Shown here: positions 24,856 through 31,646 of the stretch, piece after piece
Layout: every line of letters starts with the position of its first letter
Numbering within the stretch: the first letter of the stretch is position 1
Assembly (NCBI GenBank): GCA_045577925.1
Contig: JAZNJH010000050.1
Location: forward strand, 1-47,208
Origin: UBA4717 sp045577925
GTDB taxonomy: Bacteria; Bacillota; Clostridia; Oscillospirales; CAG-272
DNA length: 47,208 nt
Direction: 5' to 3'
Program-made: the position numbers and the translations under genes
Notes under the pieces: generated by a model
What the model was told of the DNA's origin: nothing
The model's database searches: none
Seen by the model: the letters and a program-made list of their open reading frames with translations, nothing else

Positions 24856-26580
24856 TTAGTTTGACCAGCTCTTTGTATAGTCCTTGTACTTTGCAAGCTT
24901 TTCCTGCGTTTCAGCTGCGCTCTTACTGCATGCAAGCATATAAACCTTGACCTTCGGCTCTGTTCCCGACGGTCTTATTACAAGGCGGTCGCCGTTATCA
25001 AGAATAAAATACAAAACGTCAGATGACGGAAGGTTCGTTGACTCAATGCTGTCACTTCCCTTTTTCTTTACCGTATCACTTAAATAATCCCTGAATTCAA
25101 CAACATCGTGTCCGCATATATTAACGGGCGGATCGTTTCTCAAAGCGTTCATAAGATCACGCATACGTTCAACTCCGTCAAGGCCGTCCATAACGATGCT
25201 CTTCGAAGCCTCCATATAGTAGCCGTAGCGCTTATAAAGGCTCTCAAGTGCATCGGCAAGAGTCATTCCGCGGCCGCGGTAGTAGGCAGCCATTTCGGCT
25301 ATAAGCATGGTGGCAACAACGGCATCCTTGTCGCGTGCGTACGTACCCTTGAGGTATCCGTAGCTTTCCTCAAATCCGAGCAGATAGTTGTCGTGTCCTG
25401 TAACTTCAAGCTTTTTGATAACCTCACCGATAAACTTGAAGCCTGTCAGAACGTTGAATATTCTTATATTATGAGCCTCACATATTTTTGCGGCAAGCTC
25501 GGTGGTTACTATCGTTTTTACAACGTAAGGGTTCTCGGGCATAGTGCCTGTTTCCTCGTATGCGGTTGCAATATACTCTATAAGCAGAGCACCAACCTGA
25601 TTACCCGAGATCGTGGTAAATTTGCCGTCTGCGCCCTTTATCATAATACCAACGCGGTCTGCATCGGGGTCCGTTGCGATAATAAGATCGCATCCCTTTT
25701 CTTCTGCAAGCAGAACACCCTCTTCAAAGACCTCGGGGAATTCGGGGTTGGGGAATCTTATATCCTTGAAATTTCCGTCGGGCTTCATCTGCCTTTGTAC
25801 AGTATATATCTTCTTAAATCCGGCACGCGAAAGCACCTCGGGCACGAGTCTGTATCCCGTTCCGCAAAGAGGGGTATATACAACGCCGAAATCGTCGCTG
25901 ACTGCTTTGACAGCTTCAGGATAAACCGCTTCGGCAAGCACCTTTTCCATATACTTCTCGTCAAAATCATGACCGAGTACTATGATATCACCCTTTTCAA
26001 CGGCAGAGTCAAAATCAACAAGCTTTGCGCCGTCAAAAATATCTATCTTATCTATAAACTCTGCAACGGTTGCAGCATGGTCCGGGGGAAGCTGTGCGCC
26101 GTCCTCCCAATAAGCCTTGTATCCGTTGTATTCCTTGGGATTGTGAGAAGCAGTTATATTAACGCCCGCAATACAGGAAAGCTCGCGTACTGCAAAAGAA
26201 AGTACGGGTGTCGGACGAAGCTCGTTGAATATATAAGTCTTTAATCCGTTTGCCGCAAATACGCGCGCCGTCGTTTTTGCAAAAAGCTCCGAATTATTGC
26301 GTGAATCGCACGCAACCACAACGGGACGCTCGCGACCGCAAACCTTTATAATAAGGTCAGCAAAGCCCTGCGTTGCCTGCGCAACGGTATATATATTCAT
26401 CGCGTTAAGGCCTGCCTTCATCGTGCCTCTTAGTCCTGCCGTTCCAAAATCAAGGCGCTTTGAAAAGCGGTATTTTATTTCATCGACCTTGCCTTCTATC
26501 GCTTTAAGGTCGCGCTTCATTTCCGTGTCAAGTGAATCGTTTTCAACCCAGCGCTTATAATTTTCAAGATAACTTATCAT
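24856..26580 (-). CDS. pgcA: Alpha-phosphoglucomutase/phospho-sugar mutase
   Basis: The 574-residue enzyme interconverts glucose-1- and glucose-6-phosphate. The active-site phosphoserine lies in TASHNPKEYNGYK (about residues 140-152). The metal-binding loop DPDADRVG (about 307-314) and the substrate motif GFEESYGYL (about 401) follow, and the phosphate-binding RPSGTEPKVK near the C-terminus. Length and the N-terminal NYKRWVENDSLD match Bacillus PgcA (581). AAAGGA precedes the start. It is part of the htpG-to-dac array. Confidence 0.93.
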   Translation of the reverse strand: MISYLENYKRWVENDSLDTEMKRDLKAIEGKVDEIKYRFSKRLDFGTAGLRGTMKAGLNAMNIYTVAQATQGFADLIIKVCGRERPVVVACDSRNNSELFAKTTARVFAANGLKTYIFNELRPTPVLSFAVRELSCIAGVNITASHNPKEYNGYKAYWEDGAQLPPDHAATVAEFIDKIDIFDGAKLVDFDSAVEKGDIIVLGHDFDEKYMEKVLAEAVYPEAVKAVSDDFGVVYTPLCGTGYRLVPEVLSRAGFKKIYTVQRQMKPDGNFKDIRFPNPEFPEVFEEGVLLAEEKGCDLIIATDPDADRVGIMIKGADGKFTTISGNQVGALLIEYIATAYEETGTMPENPYVVKTIVTTELAAKICEAHNIRIFNVLTGFKFIGEVIKKLEVTGHDNYLLGFEESYGYLKGTYARDKDAVVATMLIAEMAAYYRGRGMTLADALESLYKRYGYYMEASKSIVMDGLDGVERMRDLMNALRNDPPVNICGHDVVEFRDYLSDTVKKKGSDSIESTNLPSSDVLYFILDNGDRLVIRPSGTEPKVKVYMLACSKSAAETQEKLAKYKDYTKSWSN

Positions 26581-26603
26581 TGTGTGTTATATCCTTTCGT
26601 AAT

Positions 26604-26858
26604 TTACGCCTCAAGCTGTTCTTTAAGAGCGTGTGCAAGCTGATCGGGGCATGAAGTGTTTTTAAATCCGCACCTTATACCTTCAAGACGCTTTATAACT
26701 TCATTTATATTCATTCCGCACACAAGACTTGCTATTCCGTGTGTATTTCCATCGCATCCGCCTATAAATTTTACACTTTGTACAATATCGCCTTCAAGCT
26801 CTATTTCAATAGCACGCGAACACGTACCGTGCGTTTTATACGTTACAGTTTTTTTCAT
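26604..26858 (-). CDS. TSCPD domain protein (TIGR03905-like)
   Basis: This 84-residue protein carries the TSCPD signature near the C-terminus (NTSCPDQLAHALKE), and conserved cysteines (Cys13, Cys34, Cys47, Cys64, Cys71). The same domain occurs at the C-terminus of some B12-dependent ribonucleotide reductases, where it binds nucleic acid or metal; the role of the stand-alone form is unknown. It lies between the PDT-like protein and phosphoglucomutase genes, with 15 and 23 base gaps, so cotranscription is likely. Confidence 0.88.
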   Translation of the reverse strand: MKKTVTYKTHGTCSRAIEIELEGDIVQSVKFIGGCDGNTHGIASLVCGMNINEVIKRLEGIRCGFKNTSCPDQLAHALKEQLEA

Positions 26859-26873
26859 AATCCTTTAACTCCG

Positions 26874-27818
26874 TCAATCAATTTGTGCAAAAATTCCAAG
26901 AGGGGTAAAATCAACATCATCAAGCTTTAGATACAATATGTATTCATCAAGCGCTCTTGCCTTTGAACTTACGCGAATATCAAAAACCGTCAGTGAGTTT
27001 TCGCTCACAACAGTATCTATGCTTCTTATTTCAAGCCCTAGCAAATGTGCCGCAGTCATGGCACTCGTCAGAGTTGAGTCAGCTCTGTCTGAGAGCAGAA
27101 ATTCAAAGTCCGTAACACCCGAGACGGCGGATATTCCGCTTAAACTCTTTGATAATAAAAGATATCTCGTTCGGTCTTCACGGTCAAGTGACTTTACACT
27201 GCATGAAGCCGCTATTTTCAAATCAAAACCTTCAATAAGCCTGTAAAAGCTGTTTAGCTTTCCGTCGTCGGTATTCTCATACGGAAGTATACACATATCT
27301 GCTTCGCCAAGCTCAACGGCATCGCACACAGACAAAAACGTATCACGGTAAAGCGCCGCGCAGTCCGGTATCAGGGACGAAAACTTCTCAAAAGCTATGT
27401 CTGCTCCCCTTGCTTTTCTGTATACTATCTTGATATCGTCAGGTAGTAGTGTCTGACTTTCATTCTCAAGAAGTCTTGTCGCGCTGAACTCGCTATCCCG
27501 CCCAGCCCTTTCAAGTATCATTCTTGACAATACAAGCGTATCTGCAATAGATATCGCCTGCGAATACGCTTTTATATGCCGGCGGCTCTTTTTCGGCGTT
27601 GCAGATTCAAAAACAAGCTGTGCATTCTGTGAAAGCTGTGTTTTATAAATCGACGCAATCTCTGCGTCTGCCGCTTTAAGCTTTTTGCCTATATCGGCAA
27701 GCGAAACTGCGCTGTCTATTGCGCCGAGCCTCATTTCAAGCTTATTTGCCAAAGCTTTTGAATTTTCAAATGCGTTTGAGCCTATCGTTTCAAGCGCACT
27801 CTTACTTATTTTGTTCAT
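26874..27818 (-). CDS. Prephenate dehydratase-like/ACT-like protein, divergent
   Basis: This 314-residue protein contains a segment resembling the PDT domain of PheA: FLSVCDAVELGEADMCILPY followed by ENT (about residues 165-187), an LKIAASCSV strand, then DRTRYLLL (about 220) in the place of the TRF motif, and a C-terminal region with ACT-like strand pattern. The N-terminal 130 residues are helical and look unlike prephenate dehydratase; a chorismate-mutase relation is possible but not shown. The start overlaps the htpG stop by one base, so translation is coupled. Function could be amino acid sensing or aromatic synthesis; I do not call it PheA. Confidence 0.5.
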   Translation of the reverse strand: MNKISKSALETIGSNAFENSKALANKLEMRLGAIDSAVSLADIGKKLKAADAEIASIYKTQLSQNAQLVFESATPKKSRRHIKAYSQAISIADTLVLSRMILERAGRDSEFSATRLLENESQTLLPDDIKIVYRKARGADIAFEKFSSLIPDCAALYRDTFLSVCDAVELGEADMCILPYENTDDGKLNSFYRLIEGFDLKIAASCSVKSLDREDRTRYLLLSKSLSGISAVSGVTDFEFLLSDRADSTLTSAMTAAHLLGLEIRSIDTVVSENSLTVFDIRVSSKARALDEYILYLKLDDVDFTPLGIFAQID

Positions 27819-29674
27819 TATAGCTTCTCAAGCACTTCATAACTTTGCGCCAAGAAGTTTTTAAGTTCTTCAGCTGTCAGCCTGCGCTGAGAAAGAAGTG
27901 CAAGCGAATACATCTGCCGTGCTATCTGCTCTGCGCGCGCCGCGTCTGTGGGAAGTATATCGATTATATGCTTGATAAGGCTACTCGATTTATTTATAAC
28001 AAGTGTATATTCGCTCTCGGGCAAGATCGGCGACTCGTCGCCCATGCTGATACGGTACATACGCATCATGTCTTCCATACGTCTTGCTTCTTCGGATATA
28101 TTTAAAAGAGCGGGTGTGGAGGCATCCTTTAAAAGCTCATATTTTACTTCAAGCTTTTCTTTTGCGCTTATTTTTCTCATAAGCTCGGTAAGCGCGGGGG
28201 CGTCGCCGGCGTCGCCCTCAGCCCTGAGAGAGCCTGCAACGTCCGAGTCTACTCTTATAAACTTTACTTTCTTTTCATTTTCTATAAGGGTTATAAACTG
28301 ATTTTCGATAACCGTGTCAAGTATTACAACGTCGATACCCTCGTTTTCAAACATAGATACGTACTGAGCCTGAGATACCTTGTCGGTCGTATAGTACACG
28401 GTGTTTTCATGCTTTTCCTTTGCGTTTTCAAGATAGTCTTCAAGCCCTACGTACTCACCCGATGTCTTTTCCCAGATAACCGAGGGTAGTATACGGTCGA
28501 AAAACTTTCTGTCACGAAGCGCTCCATACTCTACAAAGGTTTTTATATCGCGCCAAAGCTTTTCAAACTCCTCGCGCTGTGTATTAAACAGAGAGTTTAT
28601 CTTGTCGGCAACCTTCTTTACTATGTGAGAGGATATTTTTGAAACGTATCCGCTGTTTTGCAAATAGCTTCTTGATACGTTAAGCGGGAGCTCGGGGCAG
28701 TCAAGCACGCCCTTTAACATCAGTAGAAACTCGGGTATTACCTCTTTGATGTTATCGGCAACGTACACCTGATTGTAGTAAAGCTTAACCTGTCCCTCCA
28801 GGCTGTCATACTCGTGCGAGGGCTTGGGAAAATAAAGTATTCCCTTAAAATTGAGAGGATAGTCTACATTCAGATGTATGTAGAAAAGCGGCTCTCTGTA
28901 ATCATTAAACACCTTGCGGTAAAATTCGGTATATTCCTCTTTTGTGCATTCAGAAGGATTTTTAAGCCAAAGCGGCGTTGTATCGTTAATAGTGGTTTCG
29001 GCTTCGTCCTCTTTTTTCTCAGCATCTTCATCTGTAAAATAGATCTCAACAGGCATGAACGCACAGTATTTTTCAAGCACTTCTTTAAGCTTGTAAGCGC
29101 TTAAATACTCCTCGCCTTCATCGTTTACGTGAAGTATTATCTCCGTACCGCGCTCTTCTCTGCTATCTTCCGACATTTCATATTCGCCCGCTTCACTGCA
29201 GCTCCATTTTACCGCAGGTGCATCCGTATATGACTTGGTAATAACATCAACCCTGTCGCTGACCATAAAGGCAGAATAAAAGCCCAGACCAAAGTGACCT
29301 ATGATACCGTTATTGGCATTCTGTGCCTCACCCTCGTATTTCTCAATAAAGTCAAGAGCACCCGAAAGCGCCATCTGACAGATGTATTTTTCAACCTCGG
29401 CTTCGCTCATACCAATACCGTTATCCTTAACGGTGATCGTGCGAAGATTTTTCGAAACGCTAACGTCAATACGATATTTTTCGTCTTCGAGCCCTTTAAC
29501 TTCGCCAAGAGAAGATAGTCTTTTCATTTTTGTTGCGGCATCGCATGCGTTAGAAACGAGCTCGCGCACAAAAATTTCCTTCTCGGAATAAAGCCATTTT
29601 TTTATAACGGGGAAAATATTGGCGGTTTCAACGCTTATACCGCCCTTTATGTTTTTTTCATTATTTTCAGGCAT
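27818..29674 (-). CDS. htpG: HtpG, Hsp90-family molecular chaperone
   Basis: The 618-residue chaperone has the GHKL ATPase motifs: ELVSNACDAATKM (about residues 38-50), VKDNGIGMS (about 87), NGIIGHFGLGFYSAFMVSD (about 121-140) and GTEI. A middle domain with the client-interacting PLNVSRSYLQNSG (about 335-347, containing the conserved Arg) and a C-terminal dimerisation domain follow. Length is within the HtpG range (about 620). An acidic linker (DAEKKEDEAE) lies near residue 215. A sigma-A promoter precedes it; no CIRCE inverted repeat is seen, so HrcA control is unlikely. Confidence 0.95.
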   Translation of the reverse strand: MPENNEKNIKGGISVETANIFPVIKKWLYSEKEIFVRELVSNACDAATKMKRLSSLGEVKGLEDEKYRIDVSVSKNLRTITVKDNGIGMSEAEVEKYICQMALSGALDFIEKYEGEAQNANNGIIGHFGLGFYSAFMVSDRVDVITKSYTDAPAVKWSCSEAGEYEMSEDSREERGTEIILHVNDEGEEYLSAYKLKEVLEKYCAFMPVEIYFTDEDAEKKEDEAETTINDTTPLWLKNPSECTKEEYTEFYRKVFNDYREPLFYIHLNVDYPLNFKGILYFPKPSHEYDSLEGQVKLYYNQVYVADNIKEVIPEFLLMLKGVLDCPELPLNVSRSYLQNSGYVSKISSHIVKKVADKINSLFNTQREEFEKLWRDIKTFVEYGALRDRKFFDRILPSVIWEKTSGEYVGLEDYLENAKEKHENTVYYTTDKVSQAQYVSMFENEGIDVVILDTVIENQFITLIENEKKVKFIRVDSDVAGSLRAEGDAGDAPALTELMRKISAKEKLEVKYELLKDASTPALLNISEEARRMEDMMRMYRISMGDESPILPESEYTLVINKSSSLIKHIIDILPTDAARAEQIARQMYSLALLSQRRLTAEELKNFLAQSYEVLEKL

Positions 29675-29713
29675 TTTTTAGTCCTCTTACTATAAAAATA
29701 TATATTAAATATA

Positions 29714-29741
29714 ATTATACCACACTTTTTAGAGATGTCAA
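29714..29741 (-). promoter_or_regulatory. Sigma-A promoter of htpG operon
   Basis: Minus strand TTGACA (29741-29736), 16-base spacer, TATAAT (29719-29714) with extended TGG. Both hexamers match consensus. It drives htpG and probably the five genes that follow to the terminator at 23277. Confidence 0.85.
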
Positions 29742-29814
29742 CAACTGAAGGAGTCCCTTTAAAATTTTTTTACACAATTACAAACATATAGCCAAAACTA
29801 TCGAAAAAAGCACA

Positions 29815-29966
29815 AAAAGGCTCTAGCTTTGATAATAACACACAAAGTACGTTCCTTGGAGCTTGTCAACGTTAGATGACTGAGAGGTTAAAATCTACGA
29901 TTATGATGAAGGGAAGGCCTCTCCGCCACGCAAAAAGCATGACATCTCCCCCGAAGGGGGGAGGCT
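29815..29966. repeat. REP-like intergenic repeat, copy A (module order Y-X)
   Basis: Two hairpin-forming modules occur here. Y (29815-29888) reads AAAAAGGCTCT... GTTCCTTGGAG... GATGACTGAGAGG. X (29916-29966) reads GGCCTCTCCGCCA... CTCCCCCGAAGGGGGGAGGCT. Both have diverged counterparts at 44647-44774 in the reverse order. No ORF with an RBS is seen in 29742-30010. Confidence 0.65.
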
Positions 29967-30010
29967 TTGTGCTCAAAGAAAAATTTACAAAATATACAAT
30001 TATTTTTATT

Positions 30011-30022
30011 TTAGGCGCCTAA
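30011..30022. promoter_or_regulatory. Perfect 12-bp palindrome just upstream of the ncRNA -35
   Basis: TTAGGCGCCTAA lies three bases before the -35 hexamer. Its placement suits an activator or repressor site. The cognate protein is unknown. Confidence 0.35.
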
Positions 30023-30025
30023 TGC

Positions 30026-30054
30026 TTGCATTTGTTTTTTTGTTGTGGTATAAT
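30026..30054 (+). promoter_or_regulatory. Strong extended -10 promoter for structured RNA
   Basis: TTGCAT (30026-30031), 17-base spacer, TATAAT (30049-30054) with TGG before it. The expected start point, position 30061, is exactly the first base of the long outer stem of the predicted RNA. Confidence 0.82.
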
Positions 30055-30060
30055 ATGGGT

Positions 30061-30222
30061 GCGACATAAACTGAATATTTTTCTTTCGATATGGAAAATT
30101 ACTTTAGCAAAAGGTGTTTTCCCTTCTTTTCTCATGCCATATCGGAAGAGATCAGTTTGTGTCGCAACAACGTGAAGGGAAACACTTTTTCGGTGCGTTC
30201 CCTCGCTGGAGCGCACTTTTTT
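30061..30222 (+). ncRNA. Candidate structured RNA of about 160 nt (sRNA or leader)
   Basis: An outer stem pairs GCGACATAAACTGA (30061-30074) with TCAGTTTGTGTCGC (30152-30165), 14 bp with one G-U. An inner stem pairs CTTTCGATATGG (30083-30094) with CCATATCGGAAG (30137-30148), 12 bp with one G-U, enclosing a 42-nt U-rich loop. A short linker leads to an intrinsic terminator: GTGCGTTCC (30193-30201) with GGAGCGCAC (30208-30216), then six U. Before it GGGAAACAC (30177-30185) could pair instead with GTGCGTTCCC (30193-30202), which would disrupt the terminator. So it may be a free sRNA or an attenuator for the ORF at 30274. I recognise no Rfam family; the bulge pattern does not fit 6S RNA well. Confidence 0.65.
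30193..30222 (+). terminator. Intrinsic terminator ending the structured RNA
   Basis: Nine-base stem with one G-U (30193-30201/30208-30216), loop CTCGCT, and TTTTTT (30217-30222). It lies 51 bases before the ribbon-helix-helix-like ORF. Confidence 0.8.
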
Positions 30223-30273
30223 ATTTGCGCGCATAAACGGTGCCTCTGAAGATTTTCTTGAAAGGAGATACTT

Positions 30274-30468
30274 ATGAAAGGTAAAAAGCATTTTAATCTG
30301 ATCGTTGATCCGAATATCCTTCACAAAGTTCAATACGTTGCTGAATTTTATTCGTGAAGCACCAGTGTACAGATATCCTACTTAATGGAATCATTTATAA
30401 GAAGGTACGAACGCAGAAAAGGCGAAATTACAGACAACGATCTGCGTGAAGCAGGCATTATTAAATAA
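30274..30468 (+). pseudogene. Ribbon-helix-helix-like small protein interrupted by in-frame TGA
   Basis: AAAGGAG (30261-30267) precedes an ATG that opens MKGKKHFNLIVDPNILHKVQ... Codon 28 (30355-30357) is TGA. The same frame then continues without further stops for 36 codons (STSVQISYLMESFIRRYERR... to AGIIK) to TAA. Together the 64 residues look like a small Arc/MetJ-type DNA-binding protein: an N-terminal strand (HFNLIVDP), helix A, a turn at the TGA and helix B (VQISYLMESFIRRYE). Relatives usually have Arg at the turn (for example GRSV), so one C-to-T change (CGA to TGA) would explain the break. It is probably a young pseudogene, or one expressed by readthrough; other genes here end in TGA, so the code is not reassigned. 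The gene converges on fic. Confidence 0.6.
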
Positions 30469-30507
30469 CGTAATGTTTCCCTCATCAGTTGCTACACAAT
30501 TTATATC

Positions 30508-30543
30508 AAAAACACCGGCATAATCAAAAACGCCGGTGTTTTT
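30508..30543. terminator. Bidirectional terminator between RHH-like ORF and fic
   Basis: AAAAACACCGGC pairs with GCCGGTGTTTTT over 12 bases across a 12-base loop. T runs exist on both strands. It serves the small ORF on the plus strand and fic on the minus strand. Confidence 0.85.
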
Positions 30544-30555
30544 CTTAGCTGATAT

Positions 30556-31455
30556 TCAATTTTCTTTATATTCAATCCTGAAATAATCAAGATACTTTTT
30601 AAATTTATCCTGTGCTGAAAGGCATGTGTCGGTTAGGTATCCCTTTTCTCTGCTCCATTCTTTCAATCCACGATAATAAAACATTTTGATATCGTCCTCA
30701 ATAATAAAAGGTACAATACCGTGTTTCAGGCACTCCTTGAACATGATAAGTCTGCCAACACGGCCGTTGCCGTCCTGAAACGGGTGTATTCGCTCAAAGC
30801 GCACGTGAAACTCGATTATATCATGAAGTCCTACATTCTCTTTACCGTTATAATCGGCAAGAAGTTTTTTCATGTCTTCCGACACGTCTTCCGGCAAAGT
30901 TGTATCAATTCCGCCAACTTCATTTGGCATTTTTTTATAATCGCCAACTGCAAACCAATCCTTTTTGGCATCGCTTGTTCCTGTTTTCAGGATAAAATGC
31001 AGATTCTTAATAAACTTCTCGCTAAGACAAGATTTTGCATTTTCAATAATTTCGTCAATACTACGGAAATGGTTGGTAGTTTCTATAATATCGTCAACAC
31101 GAACTCCCTCATCGGTAATGCCCACAGTATTCGTTTCAAAAATATATCTCGTCTGGTCGTGAGTAAGGCGACTGCCTTCTATATGGTTTGAATTATACGT
31201 GAGTTCGATCTGTATTTTATGATAAATCCCCCCGCTGACCTGACTTTGTTTTTCCTCTTTTAAAATATTAAGCAAAGTCTTCGGTGCACTTTTGCTTTTA
31301 TTAACCCTCTCGGGTTTTTTAGCATTTTCCGGAATATTCCATGTCTTCCCCGTAAGGAAAGCTCCCTGCACACGGCCTGATGCACAATAATTTCTGACGC
31401 TTCGCTCAGACATATTCCATTTTTTCGCAATCTCTTTTACGGATAGAAATATCAT
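30556..31455 (-). CDS. Fic-domain protein with N-terminal helix-turn-helix
   Basis: The 299-residue protein has an N-terminal MerR/excisionase-like DNA-binding segment (SVKEIAKKWNMSERSVRNYC, about 5-24), an inhibitory helix with the (S/T)xxxE(G/N) motif SNHIEG (Ser89 to Gly94) and the complete Fic core HPFQDGNGRVGR (His224 to Arg235). Fic enzymes transfer AMP or other nucleotide moieties onto target hydroxyls. Catalytic His and the anion-binding Asn/Arg are present, so the enzyme should be active and held off by its own inhibitory helix (class II arrangement). It has a consensus promoter and is bracketed by terminators. Monocistronic; accessory in character. Target unknown; the HTH suggests autoregulation. 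Confidence 0.88.
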   Translation of the reverse strand: MIFLSVKEIAKKWNMSERSVRNYCASGRVQGAFLTGKTWNIPENAKKPERVNKSKSAPKTLLNILKEEKQSQVSGGIYHKIQIELTYNSNHIEGSRLTHDQTRYIFETNTVGITDEGVRVDDIIETTNHFRSIDEIIENAKSCLSEKFIKNLHFILKTGTSDAKKDWFAVGDYKKMPNEVGGIDTTLPEDVSEDMKKLLADYNGKENVGLHDIIEFHVRFERIHPFQDGNGRVGRLIMFKECLKHGIVPFIIEDDIKMFYYRGLKEWSREKGYLTDTCLSAQDKFKKYLDYFRIEYKEN

Positions 31456-31479
31456 ATAACCACCTCCATATTTGCTGTA

Positions 31480-31508
31480 ATTATATCACATTATCGGCAA
31501 AATGTCAA
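31480..31508 (-). promoter_or_regulatory. Consensus sigma-A promoter of fic
   Basis: Minus strand TTGACA (31508-31503), exactly 17 bases, TATAAT (31485-31480), with extended TGA. Both hexamers are perfect. The spacer contains TTTTGCCGATAATG (31502-31489), which recurs inverted at 31537-31550. Confidence 0.9.
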
Positions 31509-31536
31509 CTCTTGCGCAGCAATACTCAAATGTATT

Positions 31537-31555
31537 TTTTGCCGATAACGGCATT
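31537..31555. promoter_or_regulatory. Candidate operator, TTTTGCCGATAA repeat
   Basis: TTTTGCCGATAACG (31537-31550) matches the element in the fic promoter spacer at 13 of 14 bases, in inverted orientation. It is itself partly palindromic (TGCCG-ATAA-CGGCA). Two inverted copies, one inside the promoter, are a typical operator layout. The Fic HTH domain is a natural candidate binder. Confidence 0.4.
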
Positions 31556-31572
31556 TTTATTCCAAGACATAA

Positions 31573-31606
31573 AAATTACCCCGTCGGTACTCCGACGGGG
31601 TAATTT
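31573..31606 (-). terminator. Intrinsic terminator of rpsB-tsf
   Basis: AAATTACCCCGTCGG and CCGACGGGGTAATTT form a perfect 15-bp stem with a TACT loop; TTTTT follows on the minus strand. It lies 40 bases past the tsf stop. Confidence 0.9.
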
Positions 31607-31646
31607 GATTGCATTGTGAATAGTGAATTTTTATTTTTAGACTTTA

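Noticed and set aside
29675..29760. CIRCE element upstream of htpG
   Set aside because: No TTAGCACTC-N9-GAGTGCTAA or close variant; only the sigma-A promoter is present.
30061..30222. 6S RNA identity for the structured RNA
   Set aside because: Size is close but there is no large central bubble flanked by long stems; the bulge is only 8 and 3 nt.
30091..30249. 52-codon plus-strand frame starting inside the structured RNA
   Set aside because: No RBS; it begins within a base-paired stem and reads through the terminator hairpin, so coding is unlikely.
30019..30333. 104-codon minus-strand ORF over the structured RNA
   Set aside because: No RBS, low-complexity basic composition, and it is antisense to a promoter, terminator and RBS that explain the region better.
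30355..30357. Selenocysteine or reassigned TGA in the RHH-like ORF
   Set aside because: Several genes here use TGA as stop, and no convincing SECIS-like hairpin follows; a point mutation is simpler.
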